Assembly (NCBI RefSeq): GCF_007990775.1
Contig: NZ_BJXB01000036.1
Span: forward strand, 1 to 48,925
Length of the DNA stretch: 48,925 nt
Direction: 5' to 3'
Origin: Deinococcus cellulosilyticus NBRC 106333 = KACC 11606
GTDB lineage: Bacteria > Deinococcota > Deinococci > Deinococcales > Deinococcaceae
Part shown: piece by piece, positions 8,257 to 16,069 of the stretch
How the letters are laid out: the number at the start of each line of letters is the position of its first letter
Position numbering within the stretch: position 1 is the first letter of the stretch
The notes under the pieces: model-generated
The model's input: the letters and a program-made list of their open reading frames with translations, nothing else
Database searches by the model: none
What the model was told of the DNA's origin: nothing
Position numbers and translations under genes: made by a program

Positions 8257-8403
8257 GCCCCCAATTGCGCCCAATCCCACCAGATTTCTGTGGGCTCCAG
8301 AACAGAACCTCATTTTTTTCAGATTTCTCTCAGATGACTTCAGCTCAATATAAGCCAGTCGCGTTAACCTGTACTCATCAAATGAGGTGCAAAGGAGGCC
8401 ATC

Positions 8404-8532
8404 ATGCTGGTCACAGCCCTGCTGTTTTCTATTGTCTGTGCAGTCCTTCTATCCCTGATGGTTCTGGGGGTTTATCTGGTGATCGAAAAAGTGTTTGAAC
8501 GGATGGATGAACAGGTTCATCCCCACCATTGA
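8404..8532 (+). CDS. Predicted 42-residue single-pass membrane peptide
   Basis: A short open frame starting ATG at 8404, preceded at ideal spacing by AAAGGAGG (8390-8397), one of the strongest SD sequences in the window. The product has a single hydrophobic helix (about residues 3-27, MLVTALLFSIVCAVLLSLMV onward) followed by a charged, amphipathic tail (EKVFERMDEQVHPHH). This is the layout of bacterial small membrane proteins that modulate larger membrane complexes, and also of some type I toxins. No family is recognised. It lies alone between the tRNA terminator and the FAD monooxygenase gene, about 160 bases upstream of the latter. Confidence 0.65.
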   Translation: MLVTALLFSIVCAVLLSLMVLGVYLVIEKVFERMDEQVHPHH

Positions 8533-8695
8533 TCTGTCAAAAAATCCAAATCTGACATCAACATTTATATTGAGGGGTTTCCTCAGGTAAAAATAAGGGA
8601 AAACCCGATGTGTTTTCCCGCACAGGAAAGATTCTGTGCATCCCCTACACTGAAAAAATGCCAACTTATTTTAAACATTTGCTCTGGGGAAATGT

Positions 8696-10078
8696 ATGAA
8701 TCCTGCCCGGAGCCCAATGTATAAAAAAGCCATTGTGATGGGTTCCAGCTTCAGTGGCCTGTGTGCAGCTCGAATTCTGAATGAATTTTTTGAAGAAGTA
8801 TGGATTCTTGAGAAAGATGCTCTGGACGCCTCATCCAGACGTGGCGTTCCACAATATTTGCATTCTCATGTGCTGCTGGCCCGGGGATTTTCTGGTTTGA
8901 ACGCCCTGTTTCCTGAGCTTGAACATGAACTCCTGGAAAGGGGTGCCCTGAAAACAGACATTGGCACCTACGCCCGCTGGTACCAGTGGGGCGGATGGAA
9001 GCGTAACTTTCCCATGGGGATTGGAGCCCTGTCTTGCAGCCGCGCCCTGCTGGAGACCGCTTTGCGAGAGCAGGTGCTTGCTTTGCCAGGTGTGCATCTG
9101 CTGACTGGACACAAAGTTACAGGGCTGGTGTCTCAGGGAGACAGCAAAACAGGTATCACCGTCAATGGAGTGCATGTCCAGACCCCCAATGGAGAAAAAA
9201 CCCTTGAGGCCGAGATGGTGATGGACTGCTCAGGACGCGGTTCTCATGCACCAAAATGGTTGACTGACCTGGGATATTCTGCACCCAGAGCCTCTGAGAT
9301 TCCTGCCAGGGTTGGATACGTCACCTGCAAGTACAACACCCCGGTGCCTGATCCTCTGGAACAACAAGCCCTGATCATCAGCCCAGCAGCCCCGAGAGAA
9401 CAAAGGGCAGGGCTTGTGCTCCCCATCGAAAACCACCAGTGGAGCGTGACGGTTGCAGGATGGTGCTCAGACCATCCCGAACCCACCCATGAGGACCTGA
9501 TCAAATTCGCACAGAGCCTCCCTGTGCCCGACCTGTACCAGTTGCTGGTCAAGGCCGAGCCTGTGGGTGAACCTGTACGGCACCTGATCCCCAGCAGCAT
9601 TCGCAGGCATTACGAGAAACTCAGGGCCTTTCCAAAAGGTTTCCTGGTGATGGGTGACGCCCTGTGCAGCTTCAACCCCACCTACGGTCAGGGCATCACT
9701 GTGGCTGTGCTGCAGGCAGAGCACCTACAAGAATGTCTGTCTGAGAGTCAGGGGGAACTGAAAGACCTGTGGCGCTGGTTCTTCAAGCGCATTCAACCTG
9801 CCATCCAGACCGCTTGGTCGATGGTGGAACTGGAGGACAGCCGCTTTTTTCCAGAGCATCCACTGTCCCCTGCGAAAAAATTCTTGCAGCGTTACCTGAC
9901 CCGGGTGCACAGGGCCGCCACCCAGGACCATGAGGTGTCCCGTGCCTTCTATCAGGTGCTCAACATGAAAGAGCCGCCACAGGCCCTGTTCCATCCCAGG
10001 GTGCTGTGGCGGGTGTTGCTGTTTTATAAGCAAGTGGGCCAGACGGCTCCGGTTTACCAGCGCAGTTCCAGGCTGTAA
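8696..10078 (+). CDS. FAD-dependent monooxygenase/oxidoreductase (LasC-type group)
   Basis: A 460-residue flavoprotein of the p-hydroxybenzoate-hydroxylase superfamily. It has the N-terminal FAD-binding fold (VMGSSFSGLCAARIL, about residues 14-28, in which the dinucleotide loop reads GSSFSG), then RRGVPQYLHSHVLLARG, typical of the subfamily that contains polyether epoxidase LasC and many unassigned oxidoreductases. The GD motif that binds the FAD ribityl chain is FLVMGDALCSFNPTYGQGI (about 318-336). The substrate cannot be told and no pathway genes adjoin it. The start is ATG 8696 with GGGGAA upstream; ATG 8717 is an alternative that would start right at the Rossmann strand. The 3' end overlaps the convergent DUF4384 gene by 25 bases. 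Confidence 0.85.
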   Translation: MNPARSPMYKKAIVMGSSFSGLCAARILNEFFEEVWILEKDALDASSRRGVPQYLHSHVLLARGFSGLNALFPELEHELLERGALKTDIGTYARWYQWGGWKRNFPMGIGALSCSRALLETALREQVLALPGVHLLTGHKVTGLVSQGDSKTGITVNGVHVQTPNGEKTLEAEMVMDCSGRGSHAPKWLTDLGYSAPRASEIPARVGYVTCKYNTPVPDPLEQQALIISPAAPREQRAGLVLPIENHQWSVTVAGWCSDHPEPTHEDLIKFAQSLPVPDLYQLLVKAEPVGEPVRHLIPSSIRRHYEKLRAFPKGFLVMGDALCSFNPTYGQGITVAVLQAEHLQECLSESQGELKDLWRWFFKRIQPAIQTAWSMVELEDSRFFPEHPLSPAKKFLQRYLTRVHRAATQDHEVSRAFYQVLNMKEPPQALFHPRVLWRVLLFYKQVGQTAPVYQRSSRL

Positions 10079-10923
10079 CGGCCTTTGTTCTTGAACTTGA
10101 GTTTCACCGTCACGGTGTCGTCTTCCTGGCCGCCTTTGCGGGTGAAACGGGCCTCATAGTCCCCGTGTTTCTGGTTCAGGCTGGTCAGGCGGTAGCCCTG
10201 GTTTTCAAGGTCACGCTGGTAGAAATCCCAGACGGTGTTTGCAGAATCGGTGGTGGTGAATTCCAGGGTGATGCGGTCATTTTTGCGGTTCTGCACACTG
10301 ACCCGTGCCCCCGGGTAATTGCTGGCCCTCACATCGTCATAACGCTGAACTGGTGGGACGAAACCACTGACCACATTGTAGAAGGCTGTCGCGGTGATCC
10401 AGTTGTCCTGGGGAATGGGTTTCACGATGATGGACAGTTTCTGGGCCAGTTGGTTCTGTCCCTGCACACTCACTTCAGCAAAGCCATTTCCCTGACCGGA
10501 CTGGAAACGGGCAATGTCATTCAGGTTGAGGGGGGTTTTGCTGGCCAGGGCGAGCACCTTGTTCACACCGTAAGGAGCACTGATCTCATACTCAAAAGGA
10601 TCATTGCGGTCTGGAAATTGCTTGGTGATGTTGGCTTTCAGGAAGTTGCCCCCACCTGCATACTTGTTGGGCAGGATCATGTCCACCTGACCGTTGGGGT
10701 CCACATTGAAAAGGTAGACATAAGCATCCTGATTCACACGGGTGTAAATCTTGACGTTTTCACCAGGGGTGTAGGCCGGAGTGCTGCCCTCTTTGTCCAG
10801 CCAGACACTGACTTCAAGGTTGGTGGGAACAGGATTGACAATGATGCGCTGGGGGCTCACCTGGGGAGCTGCCATTGCGTAACTGAGAAGAGCTGTGCCT
10901 AAAGCGACTGCGTAGCGTTTCAT
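10054..10923 (-). CDS. Exported DUF4384-domain protein
   Basis: A 289-residue protein with a clear signal peptide (MKRYAVALGTALLSYAMA, probable cleavage before APQ). Residues about 34-120 fit DUF4384, a beta-sandwich domain recognised by the GENVKIYTRVNQDAYVYLFN segment followed by GQVDMILPNKY. The C-terminal 90 residues (FYQRDLENQGYRL ... RYSLELRW) form a second small domain also seen in Deinococcus exported proteins. It is likely an envelope protein of unknown function. The ATG at 10923 is chosen because it is where the signal peptide begins; GAGGT lies immediately upstream, too close to be a normal SD. It is divergent from rnj. Confidence 0.8.
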   Translation of the reverse strand: MKRYAVALGTALLSYAMAAPQVSPQRIIVNPVPTNLEVSVWLDKEGSTPAYTPGENVKIYTRVNQDAYVYLFNVDPNGQVDMILPNKYAGGGNFLKANITKQFPDRNDPFEYEISAPYGVNKVLALASKTPLNLNDIARFQSGQGNGFAEVSVQGQNQLAQKLSIIVKPIPQDNWITATAFYNVVSGFVPPVQRYDDVRASNYPGARVSVQNRKNDRITLEFTTTDSANTVWDFYQRDLENQGYRLTSLNQKHGDYEARFTRKGGQEDDTVTVKLKFKNKGRYSLELRW

Positions 10924-11042
10924 GACCTCAGCGTAGTGGAAGACACAAACTTCTCGGTGAAAAAAATCTTGCCATTTCTTAAGCAAGGCTGAAGCTTCCC
11001 TTGATCCAGCCTGAAGTTTGCCAGAAGCATTTCCTGGGGCGG

Positions 11043-11058
11043 CGTTTCACGTGAAACA
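11043..11058. other. parS site 2, abutting the rnj promoter
   Basis: CGTTTCACGTGAAACA matches parS at 15 of 16 positions including the whole 14-base palindrome core. It ends 2 bases before the -35 hexamer of the rnj promoter and is about 8.5 kb from oriC. Confidence 0.95.
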
Positions 11059-11060
11059 GT

Positions 11061-11089
11061 TTGAGCTTTGCTGTAAAGCCTGATATAAT
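11061..11089 (+). promoter_or_regulatory. Promoter of rnj
   Basis: TTGAGC (11061-11066), a 17-base spacer and a perfect TATAAT (11084-11089). The transcript would start near 11096, leaving a leader of about 68 bases with the SD AAGGAG before ATG 11164. Confidence 0.88.
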
Positions 11090-11163
11090 CCTTTGATATT
11101 GCGTCAAGGCACGCCATTGAAATTTTAAGCTTTAGGACACCACAAGCGACCCCAAGGAGCACA

Positions 11164-12804
11164 ATGAGCGAAAAACACCTGGAAATCATTCCGCTGGGCG
11201 GAATGGGCGAAATTGGCAAGAACATGTTCGCCTTCCGTTACGCGGATGAAATCATGATCGTGGACGGCGGTCTCGCCTTCCCTGATTCTCACATGCCTGG
11301 AATTGACCTGGTCATTCCCCGCATCGACTACCTGCAGCAGAACGCCAGCCTGATCAAGGGCTGGGTGCTCACCCACGGTCACGAAGACCACATCGGGGCC
11401 ATTCCCTACATCCTGCCCCGGCTTCCCAGGGTGCCCATCTATGGGGCCAAACTGACCCTCGGGCTGCTCAAGGAAAAACTCAGTGAATTCGGTGTCAAAG
11501 AAGCCGACCTGATGCTCAAAGAGGTCACCACCGATGACCGCATCAAGCTGAGCAAGTACTTCACCGTGGACCTGTTCCGCATGACCCACTCCATTCCTGA
11601 CAACTCAGGCATGATCATTCATACTCCAGTGGGCCGCATTGTTCACACAGGCGACTTCAAGCTGGAACAGCACCCCACTGACGGCAAACCTTCCCACCTC
11701 TCCAAACTGGCACAGGCAGGCGCAGAAGGTGCCCTGGTCCTGATCTCTGACAGCACCAACGCTGAAAGACCCGGCCAGACCACCAGTGAGCAGGAGGTCG
11801 CCAGTGCCATCGAGAAAATAGTGGCACAGGCCAAGGGCCGTGTGTTTGTCACCACCTTTGCCTCCCATGTGCACCGTGTTCAGAACATTGTGCACATCGC
11901 AGAGAAACACCGCCGCCGCGTGGTGATGGAAGGCCGCAGCATGGTCAAGTACGCCCAGGTGGCCCAGAACCTCGGTTACCTGACCCTCAAAGACCCCCTG
12001 ATCAGCACCGATGAGATGGGCGATCTGCAAGACGATCAGGTGCTCTTCATGTGCACCGGTTCCCAGGGCCAGCCCATGAGCGTGCTCTCCCGTCTGGCCA
12101 TTGGCACCCACGCCAAACTGAGCCTTAAAGCCGGAGACACCGTGATTCTGTCTTCGAGTCCCATCCCCGGAAACGAGGAAGCGGTGAATGCAGTCATCAA
12201 CCGCCTGTACTCACTGGGTGTGGATGTCTATTACCCCCCCACCTACAAGGTGCACGCCTCTGGTCACGGCAGCCAGGAAGAACTGAAAATGATCTTCAAC
12301 CTGGTGAACCCCAGATACTTCCTGCCCTGGCACGGTGAGCCCCGCCACCAGATCAACCATGCCCGACTGGCCCAGGCCCTGCCCAACCCTCCCAAGCGCA
12401 TCATTGTGGCCCAGAACGGGGACATCATCCGGGTCAACAAGGACGAGTTCAAGATCGCTGGAAAAGTCCCCGCCGGAGATGTTTATGTGGATGGCCTCGG
12501 TGTGGGCGACATCAACGATGAGATCCTGCTGGACCGCCGCACCATGTCCGAAGATGGCATCCTGATCATCACCGCAGTGCTGCATCCTGAACCTCACGTG
12601 GAACTGGTGTCTCGCGGTTTTGTCCGCACCAACCGGGATCTGGAGAACAGCATCCGCAGCGTGGCTCTGGAGGTTCTGGAAGTGGGCATGCGTGAGAAAC
12701 GCGCCCTTGAAGACATCCGGGACGACATGTACTCCGCAGTGCGAAAATTCGTTCGCAAGGTCACCGGACGCACCCCTGTGCTGATCCCCATGCTGGTGGA
12801 TTGA
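11164..12804 (+). CDS. rnj: Ribonuclease J
   Basis: A 546-residue metallo-beta-lactamase/beta-CASP ribonuclease with 5'-3' exonuclease and endonuclease activity, central to RNA decay and rRNA maturation in bacteria lacking RNase E. The zinc-binding HGHEDH motif is at residues 71-76, with the HTGDFK motif near 160-165, beta-CASP motifs SDSTNAE and HVHR, and the C-terminal HASGHGS. The length is typical of full RNase J. It has its own promoter, SD (AAGGAG) and terminator. A parS site adjoins the promoter, so ParB loading may affect its expression. Confidence 0.97.
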   Translation: MSEKHLEIIPLGGMGEIGKNMFAFRYADEIMIVDGGLAFPDSHMPGIDLVIPRIDYLQQNASLIKGWVLTHGHEDHIGAIPYILPRLPRVPIYGAKLTLGLLKEKLSEFGVKEADLMLKEVTTDDRIKLSKYFTVDLFRMTHSIPDNSGMIIHTPVGRIVHTGDFKLEQHPTDGKPSHLSKLAQAGAEGALVLISDSTNAERPGQTTSEQEVASAIEKIVAQAKGRVFVTTFASHVHRVQNIVHIAEKHRRRVVMEGRSMVKYAQVAQNLGYLTLKDPLISTDEMGDLQDDQVLFMCTGSQGQPMSVLSRLAIGTHAKLSLKAGDTVILSSSPIPGNEEAVNAVINRLYSLGVDVYYPPTYKVHASGHGSQEELKMIFNLVNPRYFLPWHGEPRHQINHARLAQALPNPPKRIIVAQNGDIIRVNKDEFKIAGKVPAGDVYVDGLGVGDINDEILLDRRTMSEDGILIITAVLHPEPHVELVSRGFVRTNRDLENSIRSVALEVLEVGMREKRALEDIRDDMYSAVRKFVRKVTGRTPVLIPMLVD

Positions 12805-12825
12805 GCAGCAAATTTTACCTCTCCT

Positions 12826-12858
12826 CTACCCTCTTCGCGCAGAAGAGGGTAGTTTTTT
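12826..12858 (+). terminator. Terminator of rnj
   Basis: CTACCCTCTTC pairs perfectly with GAAGAGGGTAG around a 5-base loop, then TTTTTT. It ends 3 bases before the start codon of the next gene. Confidence 0.93.
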
Positions 12859-12861
12859 AGT

Positions 12862-13707
12862 ATGGAACTCAAACGCATTCGCAGTTTATGGGGCGTGGAA
12901 ACCCCTCTGGTCCGTGCGCTTCCTGACTTCAAGACAAATGGCTATCAGGGCATTGAGGTGGCCGTGGTCTTCACGCCTGAGTTGAAGCAACTCGCCACCC
13001 TGGCCCGGGAACACGAACTGGAAGTGGTTGCCCAGATCCTGACCACTTTCCCAGGCACGCCAAGGACACCCAGAGCACACCTGCAGGCCTTCAAAGATCA
13101 GGTGAAGATGGCCCTTCCTCTAAACCCAATCCTGTTCAATGTGCAGGGAGGATGTGACAGCTGGAGCGAACTCGAACAGGACCAGTTCTATGACGATGCT
13201 CTGAAGTTTGCAGCAACGCTGGATGTTCCTGTGGCCTTCGAGACGCACAGAGGCCAGCCCACCTTTACCCCGTGGACCACCGCCCGGATTTTACAGACCT
13301 TCCCGGACCTGCGCCTCACCTGCGACCTCAGCCACTGGGTGAATGTGTGTGAGAGGCTGCTGGAGGATCAGGAAGACAACATCAGGCTTGCAGCTCAGCA
13401 CTGCATTCACATTCATGCCCGTGTTGGCCATGAAGAAGGACCACAGGTGACCGATCCCAGTGCTCCTGAATTCGCTGCCCATCTGGCTGCTCATGAGCAG
13501 TGGTGGGAGTGGATGTGGGAAGCCCAGAAGGAACGGGGCCAGACCTTCACCACCCTGACCCCAGAGTTTGGTCCTCCCCCCTATCAGCACACCCTGCCTG
13601 TTTCACAACAGCCTGTGGGAAATCTGGATGCTGTGTGCAACTGGATGGCTGAGCGACAGCTGCTTCACTTTCAGCAATGGAAAGCATCCATCGAAAACCT
13701 TCAATGA
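12862..13707 (+). CDS. Sugar phosphate isomerase/epimerase-like TIM-barrel protein
   Basis: A 281-residue protein of the xylose-isomerase-like TIM-barrel superfamily (AP endonuclease family 2). Successive strands end in candidate metal ligands: IEVAVV near the start, VAFETHRGQPTFTP with Glu and His at about residues 117-120, LTCDLSHWVNV with Asp-x-x-His at about 154-157, and HIHARVGHEEGPQ with two His at about 177-179, the usual catalytic cluster. The substrate is unknown. There is no SD, and the start codon sits 3 bases after the rnj terminator, so its promoter must lie inside that terminator or the gene depends on read-through. Confidence 0.8.
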   Translation: MELKRIRSLWGVETPLVRALPDFKTNGYQGIEVAVVFTPELKQLATLAREHELEVVAQILTTFPGTPRTPRAHLQAFKDQVKMALPLNPILFNVQGGCDSWSELEQDQFYDDALKFAATLDVPVAFETHRGQPTFTPWTTARILQTFPDLRLTCDLSHWVNVCERLLEDQEDNIRLAAQHCIHIHARVGHEEGPQVTDPSAPEFAAHLAAHEQWWEWMWEAQKERGQTFTTLTPEFGPPPYQHTLPVSQQPVGNLDAVCNWMAERQLLHFQQWKASIENLQ

Positions 13708-13720
13708 TCCCATGATATAG

Positions 13721-13746
13721 AGAGGAGCACCCTGGTGTGCTCCTCT
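13721..13746. terminator. Terminator hairpin between convergent genes
   Basis: AGAGGAGCAC pairs perfectly with GTGCTCCTCT around a 6-base loop. It lies between the convergent TIM-barrel gene and parB. The T tract is poor on both strands, so it may act on either or be only partly efficient. Confidence 0.65.
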
Positions 13747-13757
13747 TCTGCTGTACG

Positions 13758-14600
13758 TCAGTTCTGGTAGCCCAGCAATTCCAGCAGCCGTTCCAGTTCT
13801 TCCTGGGAATGGTAGCTCAGTTCGATTTTGCCTTTGTCCTTCCCGGCAATCCGCACTTTGGTTCCAATGTGGCGGGCAAGTTCAAGCTCAATGCTCTTGA
13901 AGGTGCGCTCCGGAACTTCCTTTGGGGCTCTGGTTTTGTCTGGGCGTTCCCGCTTCAAGGCTTCGGCGTCCCGCACGTTCAGACCCTTGGTCAGGATTTG
14001 CTCCAGGGCCCACAGGCGATCCTCTTCTGGCAGGGCAAGAATGGCCCTGGCATGACCTGCAGTGATCAGCTTCTGTTCGAGGGCATCCAGGGCTTTCTGG
14101 GGCAGGGTGAGAAGCCTCAGGGCGTTGGCGACCGTGCTTCTGCCTTTGCCCAGAGCCCTGGCAATGCCTTCCTGGCTGACCCCCTGTTCAAGCAGCTTCT
14201 GGTAAGCCACAGCTTCTTCAACTGGGTTCAGATCTTCCCGTTGAAGGTTTTCGATGATGGCGATTTCCAGGGCTTCCAGGTCATCGAAGTTTTTCAATAT
14301 TACTGGAACTTCGGTCAGGCCAGCGAGTCTGGCAGCCCGCCAGCGGCGCTCGCCGGCAATCAGTTCATGTTTTTCACCCACCTTGCGAACCAGCAGCGGC
14401 TGCAGCACCCCTTTTTCTTTGATGCTGGCTGCAAGTTCTGCGAGGGCTTCTGGATCAAAGACCTGTCTGGGCTGGTAAGCGGCCTGCTGGATCTGGTCGA
14501 TCTGCATCAGGGTCATTTTATCGCCTGAGGCAGGGGCGCTCAGGGGGGATTTGCCCAGCAGGGCATCCAGACCACGGCCAAGGTTAGATCTTTTTGACAC
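13758..14600 (-). CDS. parB: Chromosome partitioning protein ParB (Spo0J family)
   Basis: A 280-residue ParB that binds parS, clamps and slides on DNA using CTP, and with ParA and SMC segregates the origin region. The N-terminal RGLDALLG motif (residues 9-16) contacts and stimulates ParA. The CTP-binding GERRWRAA box lies at 83-90 and ENLQRE at 117-122. A helix-turn-helix around 140-160 (QEGIARALGKGRSTVANALR) reads parS, and the C-terminal 40 residues (HSQEELERLLELLG) form the dimer domain. It starts with GTG at 14600, overlapping the end of parA by 17 bases, so the two are translationally coupled. Four parS sites occur in this window. Confidence 0.97.
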   Translation of the reverse strand: MSKRSNLGRGLDALLGKSPLSAPASGDKMTLMQIDQIQQAAYQPRQVFDPEALAELAASIKEKGVLQPLLVRKVGEKHELIAGERRWRAARLAGLTEVPVILKNFDDLEALEIAIIENLQREDLNPVEEAVAYQKLLEQGVSQEGIARALGKGRSTVANALRLLTLPQKALDALEQKLITAGHARAILALPEEDRLWALEQILTKGLNVRDAEALKRERPDKTRAPKEVPERTFKSIELELARHIGTKVRIAGKDKGKIELSYHSQEELERLLELLGYQN

Positions 14601-15333
14601 GCTGCATCACCTCGTCAGACAGGCGTTTGTAGGCTCCAGCCCCACTGGACATGGGAGAGTAGAGGTTGATGGGTTTCGCATGGCTGGGGGCCTCAGAAAG
14701 CCTGACATTGCGCGGGATGACACTCCAGAACACCAGATCTCCGAAGTGGTTGCGCACGTTTTCTTCGATCTGCACCGAGAGGTTGGTGCGTCCATCAAAC
14801 ATGGTGATGACAATGCCAAGCACCTGCAGGGCGGGGTTCAGTCCATCCCTGACCCGCTCGATGGTGTCCATCAGGCCCGCGATGCCTTCCAGCGCATAAT
14901 ACTCGGCCTGCAATGGGACAATCAGGGCATCTGCAGCCACCAGGGCATTGATGGTCAGGGGACCCAGACTTGGTGGAGCATCAATCAGGACCAGATCGTA
15001 TTTTTCCAGGCCTGCCAGCAGGTTTTTGAGGGCATCGGGCTCATCGGTGAGTTCCACACCTGCACCAGCGAGGTCCGGGGTGGCAGGCAGCACATGCAGA
15101 TTCTTGATTTCGGTCTGCTGGATGAAGTCGGAGAGACGTGCAGGTTCGCGCAGGGCATCGTATACCCCGGCCTCTGCACCCCGCACCCCCAGACCACTTG
15201 AGGCATTGGCTTGCGGGTCAATGTCCACCACGAGAATCCGGCGGCGGGTGTTGGCCAGGTAAGCCGCCAGATTGACTGCTGTGGTGGTTTTCCCCACGCC
15301 ACCTTTTTGATTGACTAACGCGAGCACTTTCAT
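14584..15333 (-). CDS. parA: Chromosome partitioning ATPase ParA (Soj)
   Basis: A 249-residue deviant-Walker ATPase. Residues 10-17 (KGGVGKTT) form the Walker A motif with the signature first lysine, VDIDPQANAS follows, and LVLIDAPPSLGP is the Walker B-like segment. ATP-bound dimers coat the nucleoid and pull ParB-parS complexes; in Bacillus the same protein also controls DnaA. It overlaps parB downstream and is 29 bases from rsmG, forming a mnmG-rsmG-parA-parB minus-strand cluster typical of bacterial origins. Confidence 0.97.
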   Translation of the reverse strand: MKVLALVNQKGGVGKTTTAVNLAAYLANTRRRILVVDIDPQANASSGLGVRGAEAGVYDALREPARLSDFIQQTEIKNLHVLPATPDLAGAGVELTDEPDALKNLLAGLEKYDLVLIDAPPSLGPLTINALVAADALIVPLQAEYYALEGIAGLMDTIERVRDGLNPALQVLGIVITMFDGRTNLSVQIEENVRNHFGDLVFWSVIPRNVRLSEAPSHAKPINLYSPMSSGAGAYKRLSDEVMQRVKKI

Positions 15334-15362
15334 TACGGACTTCAGTATAACCAGAATAGGCT

Positions 15363-15905
15363 TCAGACCCGGGTCAGATGTAAAACCACCAGATCGGCAT
15401 CTTCATCCAGGCTGTGGCGTTCCTCCTGAATGCTGTATGGGCCAAGCCTTTTCGGGGCACTCCATTCTTTTGGTCTTCTGGAGAGCAGGTGCCACTGCTC
15501 GGTCACCGTGTGCTGAATCAGTTTGATCAGCACGTCCAGATCGCCAACCGCCTGTGCCGTCACCCAGGAAACAGGTTCTTTGAATTTGCGCACGTCTCCG
15601 GCGAAAACCCGCACATTGGCCAGTCCCAGCTGTGAACGGGCGATGTTCAGAAAAGACGCCCTGCGCTGTCGGATCTCACAGAGCACCACCTGAACATCTG
15701 GTCGGGCAAGCGCAATGGGAATTCCAGGAAGGCCCCCACCAGACCCCACGTCCAGCAGGGTCTCACCTTCTGGGATGTACTTTGCGTACTCTTCTGCACT
15801 GTCCATGTGCATGTCAAAGTGGATTTCCACTGAAGGCCCAAACAGGTCGAGGGCGCGGGAGTATTGCTTGACCAGTGCTTTGTACTTCTGTTTCACGTGA
15901 AACAT
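15363..15905 (-). CDS. rsmG: 16S rRNA (guanine527-N7)-methyltransferase RsmG
   Basis: A 180-residue Rossmann-fold methyltransferase (GidB) that methylates G527 of 16S rRNA; loss often gives low-level streptomycin resistance. The SAM-binding motif LLDVGSGGGLPGIPIA is clear, and AQAVGDLDVLI is the conserved C-terminal segment. It is at the short end for the family (usually 200-240). The ATG at 15905 gives MFHVKQK, whose first codons are encoded by a parS site; the same overlap is known at rsmG in other bacteria. The open frame runs further upstream through repeat sequence, which I discount. It lies between mnmG and parA. Confidence 0.95.
   Translation of the reverse strand: MFHVKQKYKALVKQYSRALDLFGPSVEIHFDMHMDSAEEYAKYIPEGETLLDVGSGGGLPGIPIALARPDVQVVLCEIRQRRASFLNIARSQLGLANVRVFAGDVRKFKEPVSWVTAQAVGDLDVLIKLIQHTVTEQWHLLSRRPKEWSAPKRLGPYSIQEERHSLDEDADLVVLHLTRV
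15889..15904. other. parS site 3, inside the start of rsmG
   Basis: TGTTTCACGTGAAACA, an exact parS palindrome, overlaps codons 1-6 of rsmG. It is the site nearest to oriC (about 3.7 kb). Confidence 0.95.
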
Positions 15906-16026
15906 TGTAGCAAGGGAACGCCGAGGGCCGAGGGCCCAGAGCTGAGGGCAAAAAGCATAGGATTTGATCAACCTGTAAAATCATTCAACTGCTGCTGGTA
16001 AAAGCCATGCTCTGGGCACAGTAAAC

Positions 16027-16053
16027 CAAAAAACCACCCCAATCTGGGGTGGT
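16027..16053 (-). terminator. Terminator of mnmG
   Basis: On the minus strand ACCACCCCA pairs with TGGGGTGGT around a 3-base loop, followed by TTTTTT within GGTTTTTTGG. It lies 17 bases after the mnmG stop and separates mnmG from rsmG. Confidence 0.92.
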
Positions 16054-16069
16054 CATCGAGTTTGATGTT

